Below, piece by piece: positions 1 to 8,300 of a DNA stretch of 48,805 nucleotides. Numbering within the stretch: position 1 is the first letter of the stretch; each line of letters opens with the position of its first letter. The DNA is taken from NCBI GenBank assembly GCA_025923075.1, contig JAICGN010000022.1, positions 1-48,805 of the forward strand, written 5' to 3'. The DNA comes from Chitinophagaceae bacterium (GTDB lineage Bacteria > Bacteroidota > Bacteroidia > Chitinophagales > Chitinophagaceae). Both the position numbers and the translations under genes were made by a program. The notes beneath the pieces were generated by a model. That model searched no databases. It saw only the letters and a program-made list of their open reading frames with translations, and had not been told where the DNA came from.

Positions 1-65
1 ACAAACATTATGCCTTAGGAGATTCAAGTTTAAAAGGATATTCATGCACTTCGACATGCAACAAT

Positions 66-101
66 AAAAAAATACACAATAATTTAATTGTGTATTTTTT
101 T
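66..101. terminator. Bidirectional rho-independent terminator
   Basis: A 15-bp perfect inverted repeat (66-80 with 87-101) encloses a 6-nt loop. The outer ends are A-runs on the left and T-runs on the right, so it can act on both strands. It sits just past the stop of the minus-strand NtrC-type gene, and could also end a plus-strand gene lying left of the window. Bases 1-65 hold no gene I can identify. Confidence 0.8.
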
Positions 102-126
102 CCTCTGCGGAATATGAAAATAAATC

Positions 127-1557
127 TTATTGTTGTTGGGATGTCTGAAAACTTTTCAGTTTATTATAAAGAGTTTTACGATCTATCTTTAATAGTTCAG
201 CAGCTTTTTTCTTATTAAAATTTACTTGTTGCATCACCGACATGATAGTATAGAACTCTGCCCTGCTTGCTGCACCTTTCAACAGGTCTTTACTTGGAAA
301 TGATTCCGGATGAGTTAATCCTTCGAGATGATGCATTGGTTGTTCGAAAGGCGAATGCTGAAGGGGTGTGTGATGTACAATTTCCTGGGGCAGGGAAATT
401 ACAGCGATTTTTGAATCTGTTGGTGTAAGTAATACCGCTCTGCGAACTACATTGCGAAACTCTCTTAGATTTCCAGGCCAGGAATACTCCAGGAAAATAT
501 TAAGGACATCTTCGTTAAAGCCACTTATATTTTTCTTTGTTTCCTTATTGGATTGTTCAAGGAAAAATTCAGCTAATGGTATGATATCCTCACGTCTTTC
601 CCGTAGTGGGGGAAGATGTATAGAGAATTCATTGAGACGATGATATAGATCTTCCCTGAATTTGCCTTTTCTGTAGGCTTCATTCAGGTTCTCATTTGAA
701 GCCACGATGATCCGGACATCTGTTGGTGTTTCCTTATTGCCACCAACACGTTTAAATTTCCTTTCCTGGATAACCCGAAGTAAAGCGGCTTGCACACCTG
801 CGGATAAGTTACCTACTTCATCCAAAAACAAAGTGCCTCCTTCTGCTAATTCAAAGTGGCCTTCTTTATCCTGGATGGCACCGGTAAATGACCCTTTCAC
901 ATGACCAAAAAGTTCGCTGCCTGCCAATTCCCTTGAAAGCGTTCCGCAGTCAAGCGCTACAAATGGCTTATGGCGGCGTTCACTTAGATCATGGATCATA
1001 CTTGCAATTACTTCTTTTCCTGTTCCACTCTCACCATAAAGTAAAACACTGTAATTCGTACCGGCAATTATGTTTGCCTGCTCATGCAGAAAAACTGAAG
1101 CCGGTGATTTACCTGTATAGAAGTCTAAAGTGAATTTCCTTTTAGAACCGGCTGTTGTTTCTTTTGGTTGTTCCAGGTCCGCATTTTTTCCTTCATTTTT
1201 AGTAAGAAGATTATTCAAGATAGATAGGACCTCATCAGGAATAAGCGGCTTGGTGATATAGTCAAAAGCGCCCAATTTTATTACTTCAACCGCCGTTTTG
1301 ATATCTGAATATCCGGTTATTACTAAGATTGAAACCTGTGGATTTTTTGCTTTCAGGCCTTTGATCAACTTAATGCCATCCATGTCGTCAAGACGATAAT
1401 CACAGATGACCACATCAAAGTTTGCAGGATCGTAGAGAGCAATGCCCTTGGCTCCCGAATGAGCCGAGCTTGTTTCAAATCCATTTTTGTTTAGAAAGCG
1501 ACTAAGCAGTAAGCATAGGTCGATATCGTCATCGATAATGAGAGCTCTTTTTGCCAT
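127..1557 (-). CDS. NtrC-family sigma-54-dependent response regulator
   Basis: This 476-residue protein has the complete three-part layout of a bacterial enhancer-binding protein. An N-terminal receiver (about 1-120) carries the acidic pair D9/D10, phospho-acceptor D53, T81 and K103. The central AAA+ domain has a Walker A GESGTGKE at 175-182, Walker B LFLDE ending at 247, and a sigma-54 contact loop reading GSFTGA at 222-227 in place of the usual GAFTGA. A Fis-type helix-turn-helix occupies about 440-472. By family, phosphorylation drives oligomerisation and ATP-dependent opening of sigma-54 promoters. The gene is divergent from a single-domain receiver that has a good sigma-54 site, which suggests a local target. 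Its cognate kinase is not proven; the CHASE3 kinase nearby is the simplest candidate. Confidence 0.95.
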   Translation of the reverse strand: MAKRALIIDDDIDLCLLLSRFLNKNGFETSSAHSGAKGIALYDPANFDVVICDYRLDDMDGIKLIKGLKAKNPQVSILVITGYSDIKTAVEVIKLGAFDYITKPLIPDEVLSILNNLLTKNEGKNADLEQPKETTAGSKRKFTLDFYTGKSPASVFLHEQANIIAGTNYSVLLYGESGTGKEVIASMIHDLSERRHKPFVALDCGTLSRELAGSELFGHVKGSFTGAIQDKEGHFELAEGGTLFLDEVGNLSAGVQAALLRVIQERKFKRVGGNKETPTDVRIIVASNENLNEAYRKGKFREDLYHRLNEFSIHLPPLRERREDIIPLAEFFLEQSNKETKKNISGFNEDVLNIFLEYSWPGNLREFRNVVRRAVLLTPTDSKIAVISLPQEIVHHTPLQHSPFEQPMHHLEGLTHPESFPSKDLLKGAASRAEFYTIMSVMQQVNFNKKKAAELLKIDRKTLYNKLKSFQTSQQQ

Positions 1558-1660
1558 TTGAAGGGGGTTTAACTTTGGGAAATATTCACCACACTTTTTA
1601 AACTGAAATCATGCCAAATCCATTCTTACTAAATTACTAAATCATTTTTATATCTCATGT

Positions 1661-1677
1661 TTGGCAGTAAAATTGCG
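1661..1677 (+). promoter_or_regulatory. Sigma-54 (-24/-12) promoter of receiver gene
   Basis: TTGGCAGTAAAATTGCG matches the sigma-54 consensus. The -24 GG (1663-1664) and -12 GC (1675-1676) are separated by exactly 10 bases, inside TTGGCA and TTGC. Transcription would start near 1688, about 19 bases before the ATG at 1707. The gene next door encodes a sigma-54 activator. Confidence 0.72.
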
Positions 1678-1706
1678 TTTTTTACGTGTGAAAAGGAAAT
1701 GATACA

Positions 1707-2129
1707 ATGAATGGTATAAGCGATAAGATAAATCCTGACCTGAAAACTAAGAAGCTGGATAATCCTGATAAGAAGAAAGCTTTGATAGTTGACGACGAGA
1801 CAGATATTTGCTACCTCTTAAGCCACATTCTCCGTCAAAAAGACATCCAAACACTATTTGCCGGTAGCCTTGCGGAGGCCGATAAAATGCTTCAATCTCC
1901 TAACTTTTTTTATTATGTTTTTCTGGATAACCATTTGCCGGATGGATTGGGAATAAACCAGATAAAGCGATGGAAAGAAAAGTTTCCCGCGATTCACTTT
2001 ATCATGATATCTGCTCATGATTCCTCCGAGGAGAAACGCAAAGCAAAATCCGATGGAGCAGACAATTTTATTTCTAAACCATTCTCAAAAGAGGTCATCC
2101 TTAATTCGATTGTTCAAACATCGGCCTGA
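1707..2129 (+). CDS. Single-domain response regulator
   Basis: A 140-residue stand-alone receiver with a charged N-terminal tail of about 22 residues. It has the acidic pair D29/D30, phospho-acceptor D74 in FLDNHLPDG, S102 at the Thr/Ser switch position and K124 in SKPF. There is no output domain, so it probably passes phosphate to a partner or acts by protein contact. It is preceded by a sigma-54-type promoter, and converges on the CHASE3 kinase gene 24 bases downstream. It resembles the receiver at 10027-10368 in the LDNxLPDG and ISAH motifs, which suggests that the two are paralogues. Confidence 0.9.
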   Translation: MNGISDKINPDLKTKKLDNPDKKKALIVDDETDICYLLSHILRQKDIQTLFAGSLAEADKMLQSPNFFYYVFLDNHLPDGLGINQIKRWKEKFPAIHFIMISAHDSSEEKRKAKSDGADNFISKPFSKEVILNSIVQTSA

Positions 2130-2153
2130 TCAACTGAGGAAAAAAATCTACAT

Positions 2154-3548
2154 TTATTTGCTTGCTCTTAGCGTAATCACAAAAACGGTCCCTTTACCAG
2201 GTTTGCTTCGTACCGCGATCTTTCCACGATGGGTCATTATGATGTTCTGGGTATTGGTCAGCCCCAGCCCATTTCCTTTTGGTTTGCTTGTAAAATAAGG
2301 CTCAAATAACTTCTGCTGTGTGTCTTCATCCATTCCGCTGCCATTATCTTCTATTTCAACAATACATCTATCATTCTCTTTCCTGGTTTTTAATTTAAGA
2401 ACACCTTTATTTTTTTCGGTTGCCTCAATAGCATTAACTATAATATTGAGAAAAGCTACCTTAATTATTTCTTCATCTACCGACACATTGCAACCTTCAG
2501 GCACATAATATTTTTCAACTTTTATTTTCCCCAGATCAATACGGTCCGCGGCCATCTCCAGGGTTTCATCAATTATTTTATTAATGTTGACCGTTTTATT
2601 ATTAAGTTCAATGACTTTTGTAGCATTTAACAGATCAGATATAAGTTGGTTTATGCGTACCGCATTTCTGTTGATCATATCAAGTAGCATCGAAGACTCG
2701 TTGTTTTGGATTCCCGAGTCCTGCAATTGTTCAGCTGCCAGCGAAATATTGGTAAGAGGATTTCTCACTTCATGAGCTATCGTTCGGGCTATTCGACCTG
2801 TAGAAGTAAACTTTTCCATACTTTTTAATTCTTTTACTTTAGCATCCATCTTTTTCAATTCCTCTATTTTAGCTTCCAATTCTCTTTGGTATTGAATATT
2901 TTTTTTATTGGATTCATCCCTGGCCAAGCTCTCTCTGTTGTAATTAAATAATGAATATGAAATAGCAAGTATAGACGTAAGTAATGATATAAAAATGATT
3001 ACCTGTGTGCTCTTAAAGAAGCCGGTGAGATTGGCTTTCCGTTGATTCGTTAATTTTTCTTCATTTGCAATAAAATGTTGGGTATGTGTATTAATGCTAT
3101 CAAGCATCGCTTGACCCCTGCGCCTGTTCAACTCTATTACCGGAGTCGATTGTTCTCCCGCCTCCTGAAACGCAGCAATATTCTTTTTCATTAGAGCAAG
3201 TCGCCGGGCTACCAACTCCTCTATGGTATCAAGCTTTTTCAGCTGCTCAGGATTCTTTATCTCCAAGGTTCGGAGTTCGTCATAAATCGAATGGATATGT
3301 TCATCAGCTATATGATAAGACTTTAAGAAAGACCGGTCTTTGGTAATATAATATCCCCGTACTCCTGTTTCCGCTTCGATGATCGTGTTTTTTAATTCAC
3401 CGATCTTATTTTCAGCCCTATAGCTGTTCGTTACCCAGTTATACTCCCTGCGTACATTCCATGTAGATTGAAAAATAAAAAAGTAAGAGACAATCAATAG
3501 TACGAAGGCAATAATGTACCCCGATCGTATTTTTCGTCTTAAAGGCAT
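2154..3548 (-). CDS. CHASE3-domain membrane sensor histidine kinase
   Basis: This 464-residue kinase starts with a membrane helix (about 12-29), followed by an extracytoplasmic CHASE3-like helical sensor (about 40-175, containing EAETGVRGYY) and a second membrane helix (about 180-205). A coiled coil leads into the HisKA domain with H259 in AHEVRNPL. The HATPase_c domain shows the N box (FLNIIVNAIEA), G1 box DNGSGM and G2 box GNGLGL. It should autophosphorylate and donate to receivers nearby. The cytoplasmic half resembles the kinase at 8301-9734. It is convergent with the single-domain receiver at 1707-2129, and the sigma-54 activator gene lies beyond. The stimulus cannot be told from sequence. 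Confidence 0.93.
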   Translation of the reverse strand: MPLRRKIRSGYIIAFVLLIVSYFFIFQSTWNVRREYNWVTNSYRAENKIGELKNTIIEAETGVRGYYITKDRSFLKSYHIADEHIHSIYDELRTLEIKNPEQLKKLDTIEELVARRLALMKKNIAAFQEAGEQSTPVIELNRRRGQAMLDSINTHTQHFIANEEKLTNQRKANLTGFFKSTQVIIFISLLTSILAISYSLFNYNRESLARDESNKKNIQYQRELEAKIEELKKMDAKVKELKSMEKFTSTGRIARTIAHEVRNPLTNISLAAEQLQDSGIQNNESSMLLDMINRNAVRINQLISDLLNATKVIELNNKTVNINKIIDETLEMAADRIDLGKIKVEKYYVPEGCNVSVDEEIIKVAFLNIIVNAIEATEKNKGVLKLKTRKENDRCIVEIEDNGSGMDEDTQQKLFEPYFTSKPKGNGLGLTNTQNIIMTHRGKIAVRSKPGKGTVFVITLRASK

Positions 3549-3918
3549 TGGTGTGTGTTTGTACGGCTATGTTCAATCATTGAAATGAGCCATAGGTAAA
3601 AATGGCTCTCTAAGCAATTAGTCTAAAGGGTTTCTAAAGCAAATTAGGGTTAATGGGAAATACGACCAATTTAATCACTCTTTCTTATTAAAAGTTCCCT
3701 TAGAGACATCGAAACTATTTAAAGATACCAGGCAGCTCAAACGGCAGATCTTTTTCTTGGAATTTTTTGCCTGGTTGTTTTAAAGGAACCATCCCTTTTC
3801 TTGCCGGGCCTCTGAAAAGCCAATAGCATGGCCCCTACAAAGTTTTCCTTTGTTTCGTTTCTTTATTGTCTCTTCTGCTTTTTACGGAATTTTTTATTGA
3901 ATACTCCATCGACCCCTA
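3549..3918. other. Gene-free stretch with one inverted repeat
   Basis: No convincing coding sequence is seen on either strand in this 370-base gap; the open frames are short, basic and lack credible starts. The only structure found is an 8-bp perfect inverted repeat (ACCAGGCA at 3727-3734 with TGCCTGGT at 3768-3775) around a 33-base spacer, followed by a short T-run. It may help to end transcription but is a weak terminator. Confidence 0.4.
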
Positions 3919-4389
3919 TCATTCGGCTAAGTGCGGTTGAGTCTGCGGTCGGTTAAGTCCTAATGTATTCATGAAAATATCATACATCTGCCCTTTAAGC
4001 TTTCGAAATCCCGCTTCTTTTTTGCCGGTTTCTGTGTATTCGATATAGTACGGTACCATTTTCAAAAGTAGTTTTCCGCCTTGTATATGGTTGGTGCCAT
4101 ACATAACATCTTGCTTGTTTACCACAACGGCTGTCCCGGTTATTTCTACGTAATAATCGATTCCTTTCCTGTAAAAAATGAGCTTTGCAGGAAAATGAAG
4201 TTCATACGCTTTCATCCAATGTCTTGGAACATGCGCACTGAACCACAATAAGCCATCATCATCTACACTTTCAAATTCTACAATATCATTTGGTAACCTT
4301 ACGATATTACTGTTCGTGGGATACATCACGGCACTTTTTATTTGTTGTAGTTTATTTTTTATAAACAATAACTTATAATCATTTTCCAT
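3919..4389 (-). CDS. Pyridoxamine 5'-phosphate oxidase-like split-barrel protein
   Basis: A 156-residue soluble protein that I assign tentatively to the PNPOx-like FMN-binding split-barrel superfamily, of the general-stress-protein-26 type. An N-terminal helix is followed by alternating beta strands; the segment GLLWFSAHVP, then FPAKLIFYRKGIDYYVEITG, follows the pattern of that group. I see no signal peptide or membrane segment. Flavin binding is inferred only from this similarity. It is divergent from the DUF2383 gene across 285 bases and sits in the stress-type block between the two kinase groups. Confidence 0.5.
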   Translation of the reverse strand: MENDYKLLFIKNKLQQIKSAVMYPTNSNIVRLPNDIVEFESVDDDGLLWFSAHVPRHWMKAYELHFPAKLIFYRKGIDYYVEITGTAVVVNKQDVMYGTNHIQGGKLLLKMVPYYIEYTETGKKEAGFRKLKGQMYDIFMNTLGLNRPQTQPHLAE

Positions 4390-4602
4390 TTTTCTAGATT
4401 TTGTTATCTATAAAATCAAATGTGATACCAATGGTGTAACCAGCGAATTATTTATTTCAACATAACTGTAAAAGGTGGTATGTTTTTTTCTCATAATAGT
4501 ACGAGTTCTTGTTAAGTGATAAGTTTAATAAAATAACTGTGGGATTCTTTTCTCGAAGAGAATCATTACCTATCAAAAGAAAAAAAGAGTATGTACCCTC
4601 GG

Positions 4603-4634
4603 CAATGAATGAGGAAATATTTCCTCGTTCATTG
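4603..4634. repeat. 32-bp near-perfect palindrome upstream of DUF2383 gene
   Basis: Two 16-base arms (4603-4618 and 4619-4634) lie back to back with no spacer and one mismatch, which would be a G-U pair in RNA. The palindrome ends 40 bases before the ATG at 4675. It could be an operator for a dimeric regulator, a leader hairpin, or a terminator, since a T-rich stretch follows it. Confidence 0.6.
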
Positions 4635-4674
4635 CTTCAAAAGATTTTATTATTTGAACTAAAAATTAAACAAC

Positions 4675-5121
4675 ATGGCAAATTCAGAAGTATTAAACGA
4701 TCTGATACGGATCAACAACGATCGCGTAACCGGCTATTCAAAAGCCGCTGCACAAGCGAAAGAGAATGACCTCCAATCATTATTCAGCCAATTGGCGCAA
4801 CAAAGTCGTCAATTTGCAACTGAGCTCCGCAGCTTAGTAACTGACAGTGATAAGGATGTGACTGATGAGACCACAACGGCAGGAAAAATTTACAGAACAT
4901 GGATGGATGTAAAAGCAACATTTGGTGGAGATACTCGCAAGGGAGTTCTTGCGTCTTGCGAATTCGGAGAAGATGCAGCCCAAAAGGCATATAAAGAGGC
5001 ATTGGAAGAAGATGATCTGTCTCCGGATGTAAGGGCAATCATCGAGAGCCAAAAGGCAACCTTACGGGATGCACATGATAGAATAAAAATGATGAGAGAT
5101 ACCGCAGCGGCTCATCACTGA
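4675..5121 (+). CDS. DUF2383 / PA2169-family four-helix-bundle protein
   Basis: This 148-residue, mostly helical, acidic protein matches the PA2169 family (DUF2383), a ferritin-like four-helix bundle often found in stress and desiccation contexts. Visible hallmarks are the opening VLNDLIRINNDRVTGYSKAA, a central TWMDVKATFGG, and the C-terminal CEFGEDAAQKAYKEAL helix. No signal peptide or membrane segment is seen. The biochemical role of the family is not established. The gene is flanked by a palindrome upstream and a terminator hairpin downstream, so it is probably transcribed alone. Confidence 0.8.
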   Translation: MANSEVLNDLIRINNDRVTGYSKAAAQAKENDLQSLFSQLAQQSRQFATELRSLVTDSDKDVTDETTTAGKIYRTWMDVKATFGGDTRKGVLASCEFGEDAAQKAYKEALEEDDLSPDVRAIIESQKATLRDAHDRIKMMRDTAAAHH

Positions 5122-5188
5122 GCCCAGTGGTGTTAGATAACCAGGCAGTGGAACATTTTTGTTGGCTTCTTTTTATTTGTAGTTTTCC

Positions 5189-5219
5189 ATAAGGTCATGG
5201 CGTTCAGCCGTGACCTTAT
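5189..5219 (+). terminator. Terminator hairpin after DUF2383 gene
   Basis: A 12-bp stem (5189-5200 with 5208-5219, one G-U type mismatch) closes a 7-base loop about 70 bases past the stop at 5121. The T-tract that follows is short (ATTTTAGG), so efficiency may be moderate. Confidence 0.65.
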
Positions 5220-5238
5220 ATTTTAGGAACGACGTTTC

Positions 5239-5271
5239 AAAAAAAAACCGGTTGCATCAACACAACCGGTT
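5239..5271 (-). terminator. Rho-independent terminator of DUF1328 gene
   Basis: On the minus strand a perfect 9-bp stem (5263-5271 with 5246-5254, AACCGGTTG/CAACCGGTT) with an 8-base loop runs straight into a T-run of about nine bases (5239-5247 as A on the plus strand). It lies 28 bases beyond the stop of the small minus-strand gene at 5300-5476 and supports that gene being real. Confidence 0.85.
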
Positions 5272-5299
5272 AGAACCGCCCTTCGAATTCAAATATTTT

Positions 5300-5476
5300 T
5301 TAAGAGTCAATACTCCTTGAAGCTGGCGGGCTTGAAAGCAAAGAAACCAGGAGCATAACCACCGCAATAAAGAAAATTGTCTGTGCGATTACCGCACCAC
5401 TCCCTGCAATCACTCCAAATCCAAAAATCCCCGCAATTAGCGCTATCGCTAAAAACATAATTGCACTGCGAATCAT
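5300..5476 (-). CDS. DUF1328 (YtjA-type) small membrane protein
   Basis: A 58-residue product starts at an ATG at 5474-5476 and stops at TAA at 5300-5302. It is almost wholly hydrophobic: MIRSAIMFLAIALIAGIFGF, then GVIAGSGAVIAQTIFFIAVV and a short polar tail ending in RSIDS. This gives two predicted membrane helices split by a glycine-rich turn, as in DUF1328 proteins (about 50-60 residues), which are common in stress-related loci but of unknown function. A strong terminator follows. It is transcribed toward the DUF2383 gene and away from the SDR gene. Confidence 0.85.
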   Translation of the reverse strand: MIRSAIMFLAIALIAGIFGFGVIAGSGAVIAQTIFFIAVVMLLVSLLSSPPASRSIDS

Positions 5477-5654
5477 AGTCGTAACGTTTTTGTGTTCAGG
5501 AATTAGAAAAATTCGTAAAAAATCGTGCCGTTTAGATTTAGCCTGAAAAATTTCTTGGTGAGAGAAGAAATCGGGATTTTTTTCATCATTCAGATCCGAA
5601 AATGATGCACCATGTCTAAACAGTTATGGTATAAAATTTTCATGCTTACCGGGT

Positions 5655-6524
5655 ATGCAAAAAGGCAATAAGAAAAAGCAATTAAGAAAACCACAGCATC
5701 AGCAAAGACCAGGAATTGAAAAAAAACTGACTCCCCGACCAGTATTTGATTTTCCCGATAAAAAGGGAACGAATAAGTTAAACGGAAAAATTGCACTGAT
5801 TACCGGCGCGGATAGCGGAATCGGAAAAGCAGTAGCAGTTTTGTTTGCAAAAGAAGGCGCAGACATCGCCATCGCATATTTGAATGAGCATAAGGACGCT
5901 CGGGATACCGCCAGGATCATTCAAAAAAAATATAAGAAAAGATGTCTTCTTATACCAGGCGATCTAAGCAGTGAAAAGCATTGCAAAACTGTAATTCAGA
6001 AAGTCGTAAAGGAATATAAACGCATTGATTTGCTGGTCAATAATGCCGCGCTGCATTATGAAAACAAAAGCCTGGAAGATCTTACCACCCGCGAGCTATT
6101 AAAGACTTTTGGCACCAATATTTTTTCATTTTTCTGGCTTACCCGTGAAGCACTCCCATATATGAAAAAAAAATCATCCATTATCAATACCGCTTCTGTA
6201 ACTGCCTACAGGGGTAGTGCCGGTCTGATTGATTATGCTGCTACTAAAGGAGCAATCGTGTCTTTTACCAGGAGTCTTTCTGCAAACCTTGTAAAAAAAG
6301 GGATAAGAGTAAATGGAGTGGCACCCGGCCCGATCTGGACACCGCTGATCGCTTCAAGTTTTCCACGAAAAAAGGTAGCGCAGTTTGGAAGCGAAGTTCC
6401 GATGGGGCGAGCTGGTGAACCAGCTGAAATAGCTCCAGCTTATTTATTTCTGGCCTGTGATGATTCGAGTTATATCACGGGCCAGTTTCTGCATCCCAAT
6501 GGAGGGGAAATCATCAATGGATGA
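5655..6524 (+). CDS. SDR-family oxidoreductase, YghA/YhdF type
   Basis: A 289-residue short-chain dehydrogenase/reductase. A basic N-terminal extension with the PQHQQRPGIE pattern is typical of the YghA/YhdF group. The Rossmann fold has TGADSGIG at 50-57 for the dinucleotide, NNAA at 129-132, and the catalytic set S181, Y194 and K198 (YAATK). It should carry out an NAD(P)-dependent oxidation or reduction, with substrate unknown. It ends PNGGEIING, also typical of the group. Ku begins 50 bases downstream on the same strand, so the SDR, Ku and polymerase genes may be co-transcribed. Relatives are often general-stress genes. Confidence 0.92.
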   Translation: MQKGNKKKQLRKPQHQQRPGIEKKLTPRPVFDFPDKKGTNKLNGKIALITGADSGIGKAVAVLFAKEGADIAIAYLNEHKDARDTARIIQKKYKKRCLLIPGDLSSEKHCKTVIQKVVKEYKRIDLLVNNAALHYENKSLEDLTTRELLKTFGTNIFSFFWLTREALPYMKKKSSIINTASVTAYRGSAGLIDYAATKGAIVSFTRSLSANLVKKGIRVNGVAPGPIWTPLIASSFPRKKVAQFGSEVPMGRAGEPAEIAPAYLFLACDDSSYITGQFLHPNGGEIING

Positions 6525-6574
6525 TCATTAAAGTTGCATTTGGCATGTTTTTATAACCATTAAATAAAAAAATT

Positions 6575-7345
6575 ATGAGAGCAATTTGGACGGGTTCTTT
6601 AGGTTTTGGTCTCGTAAACATCCCCATAAAACTGTTTAGTGCAGTGCAGGACAGCACACTCGATCTTGATATGCTTGACAGTAAAGACCATTCTAACATT
6701 AAATTTAAACGTGTAAATGAAAAAACAGGAAAAGAAGTTGCCTGGGAAAATATTGTGCGCGGATACTATCTTGATGACAGGTATATAGTGCTTGATAAAT
6801 CCGATTTTGAAAAAGCAGGCCCGGAGAAAACAAAGCATATCGAGATCAAGCATTTTGTGGATGAAACAGAAATTGACAGCATGTATTTTGAGCAACCGTA
6901 TTATCTCCAACCAGAGAAGGCGGGTGTGAGAGCTTATGCTCTGTTAAGAGATGCATTTAAGAAAACGGGGAAGGCCGGAGTCGCTTTGTTTGTTATGCGT
7001 GACCGGGAACATCTTTGCATCATTAAAGCAAAAGATGATGTACTTGTTCTGAATCGCATCCGGTTTAGTGAAGAGATACGCTCAACAGATGAGTTGGATC
7101 TGCCTTCTATCAAAAGTAAACCTGATGAATTGAAAATGGCAATTTCACTTATTAATCAACTATCGGGGCCTTTTGACATAAAAAAATACAGGGATGATTA
7201 CAGCGATAGATTATTGAAGATCATTAAAGCAAAATCCAAAGGCAAAGCAGTGCCATTCACACCAATGAAAGTTGTACACTCAAGGACGAAAGACCTGATG
7301 GAACAGTTAAAGGCTAGTCTTTCTGATAAGCGTAAGGCTTCGTAG
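6575..7345 (+). CDS. ku: Non-homologous end-joining protein Ku
   Basis: A 256-residue bacterial Ku. It opens with [20 protein letters not shown], the classic start of the family, and continues with the beta-barrel/bridge core ([40 protein letters not shown]). The C-terminus is short and basic ([12 protein letters not shown]). By family it forms a homodimeric ring that threads onto double-strand break ends and recruits LigD. The polymerase-domain gene follows 34 bases downstream in the same direction. Length is normal for single-domain bacterial Ku. Confidence 0.97.
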   Translation: MRAIWTGSLGFGLVNIPIKLFSAVQDSTLDLDMLDSKDHSNIKFKRVNEKTGKEVAWENIVRGYYLDDRYIVLDKSDFEKAGPEKTKHIEIKHFVDETEIDSMYFEQPYYLQPEKAGVRAYALLRDAFKKTGKAGVALFVMRDREHLCIIKAKDDVLVLNRIRFSEEIRSTDELDLPSIKSKPDELKMAISLINQLSGPFDIKKYRDDYSDRLLKIIKAKSKGKAVPFTPMKVVHSRTKDLMEQLKASLSDKRKAS

Positions 7346-7379
7346 TTCCAGAAGAACGATAAAATCTGAAATTCCGGAC

Positions 7380-8297
7380 ATGGCCACAAAAGAAAAATCA
7401 GAAATTAAGATCGGGGGACATATCGTTACCATCACAAACCAAAAAAAAGTTTACTGGCCGGATGAAGGTTTCACTAAAGGTGATGTGATCGACCACTATG
7501 ATAAAATAGCTGATTATATTCTTCCGCATCTTAAAGGAAGACCTTTGTCATTAAAAAGAAATCCTAATGGGATTATGGATAAGGGCTTTTATCATAAAGA
7601 TGCCGGGGAAAATGCGCCATCTTTTGTGGATGTATTGAAGGTAAAAAGTGAAAGCAATGGAAAGATAATCGATTATATAGTTTGTAATAACAAGGCTACG
7701 TTGCTTTATGTTGCCAACCTGGGTTGTATAGAAATCAATCCATGGAACAGCACTGAAAAAAAACCAGGCCACCCAACATGGATGGTTATTGATATTGATC
7801 CTTCTGATAAAAATACATTTACTGAAGTCGTGGATACTGCCCTCACTGTGAAAATGATTTTAGACAAAGCTGGCATTAGCTCATATTGTAAAACTTCGGG
7901 TTCGTCAGGGTTGCATGTCTACGCACCTTTAAAGAATAAATATGATTATGTGACGGTAAAAGATTTTGCACTAATCATCGCTTCGCTGGTGCAGGAACAG
8001 CTGCCGGGAACAACGACTTTGGAAAGATCATTAAGTAAGCGGGGACCTAAAATATACATTGATTATTTACAAAACAGAACAGGCCAGACTCTTGCATCTG
8101 TTTATAGTTTGCGGCCAGTGCCGGGAGCTTCAGTGTCCACGCCACTTGAATGGAAAGAAGTTAATCATAAATTGACCCCCACGCAATTTACAATTCAAAA
8201 CATATTGCAACGAATTAAAAAGAAAGGAGATCTTTTTTTGCCAGTGTTGAAGGAGTCCAATTCAATTGAAAAAGCATTGAAAGCATTGAAGGCGTAG
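7380..8297 (+). CDS. ligD: Stand-alone LigD-type polymerase (primase-polymerase) domain protein
   Basis: A 305-residue protein that corresponds only to the polymerase domain of LigD (archaeo-eukaryotic primase fold). The metal-binding DID motif is D138/D140 in VIDIDPSD, the nucleotide-binding SGSSGLH motif ends at H179, and the third acidic residue is D228 in IYIDYLQN. The family fills gaps and adds nucleotides at Ku-bound ends and prefers ribonucleotides. Neither an ATP-dependent ligase domain (KxDG) nor a phosphoesterase domain is present here or next door, so sealing would need a ligase coded elsewhere. The gene symbol is used loosely, for the domain. It converges on the next kinase gene with a 3-base gap. 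Confidence 0.93.
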   Translation: MATKEKSEIKIGGHIVTITNQKKVYWPDEGFTKGDVIDHYDKIADYILPHLKGRPLSLKRNPNGIMDKGFYHKDAGENAPSFVDVLKVKSESNGKIIDYIVCNNKATLLYVANLGCIEINPWNSTEKKPGHPTWMVIDIDPSDKNTFTEVVDTALTVKMILDKAGISSYCKTSGSSGLHVYAPLKNKYDYVTVKDFALIIASLVQEQLPGTTTLERSLSKRGPKIYIDYLQNRTGQTLASVYSLRPVPGASVSTPLEWKEVNHKLTPTQFTIQNILQRIKKKGDLFLPVLKESNSIEKALKALKA

Positions 8298-8300
8298 CGC

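Noticed and set aside
888-1133. Plus-strand open frame of 81 codons across the NtrC gene
   Set aside because: Antisense to the AAA+ domain coding region, with no recognisable family and no start signals.
3700-3918. Short basic open frames on the minus strand, 24-40 codons
   Set aside because: No credible start, no known family, and low-complexity lysine-rich composition.
5543-5570. Inverted repeat ATTTCTT/AAGAAAT upstream of the SDR gene
   Set aside because: Short AT-rich arms which are expected by chance at this base composition.
6525-6574. Sigma-54-like TTTGGCAT before Ku
   Set aside because: The -24 half is good, but no GC lies at the right distance (the -12 half reads TTATA).
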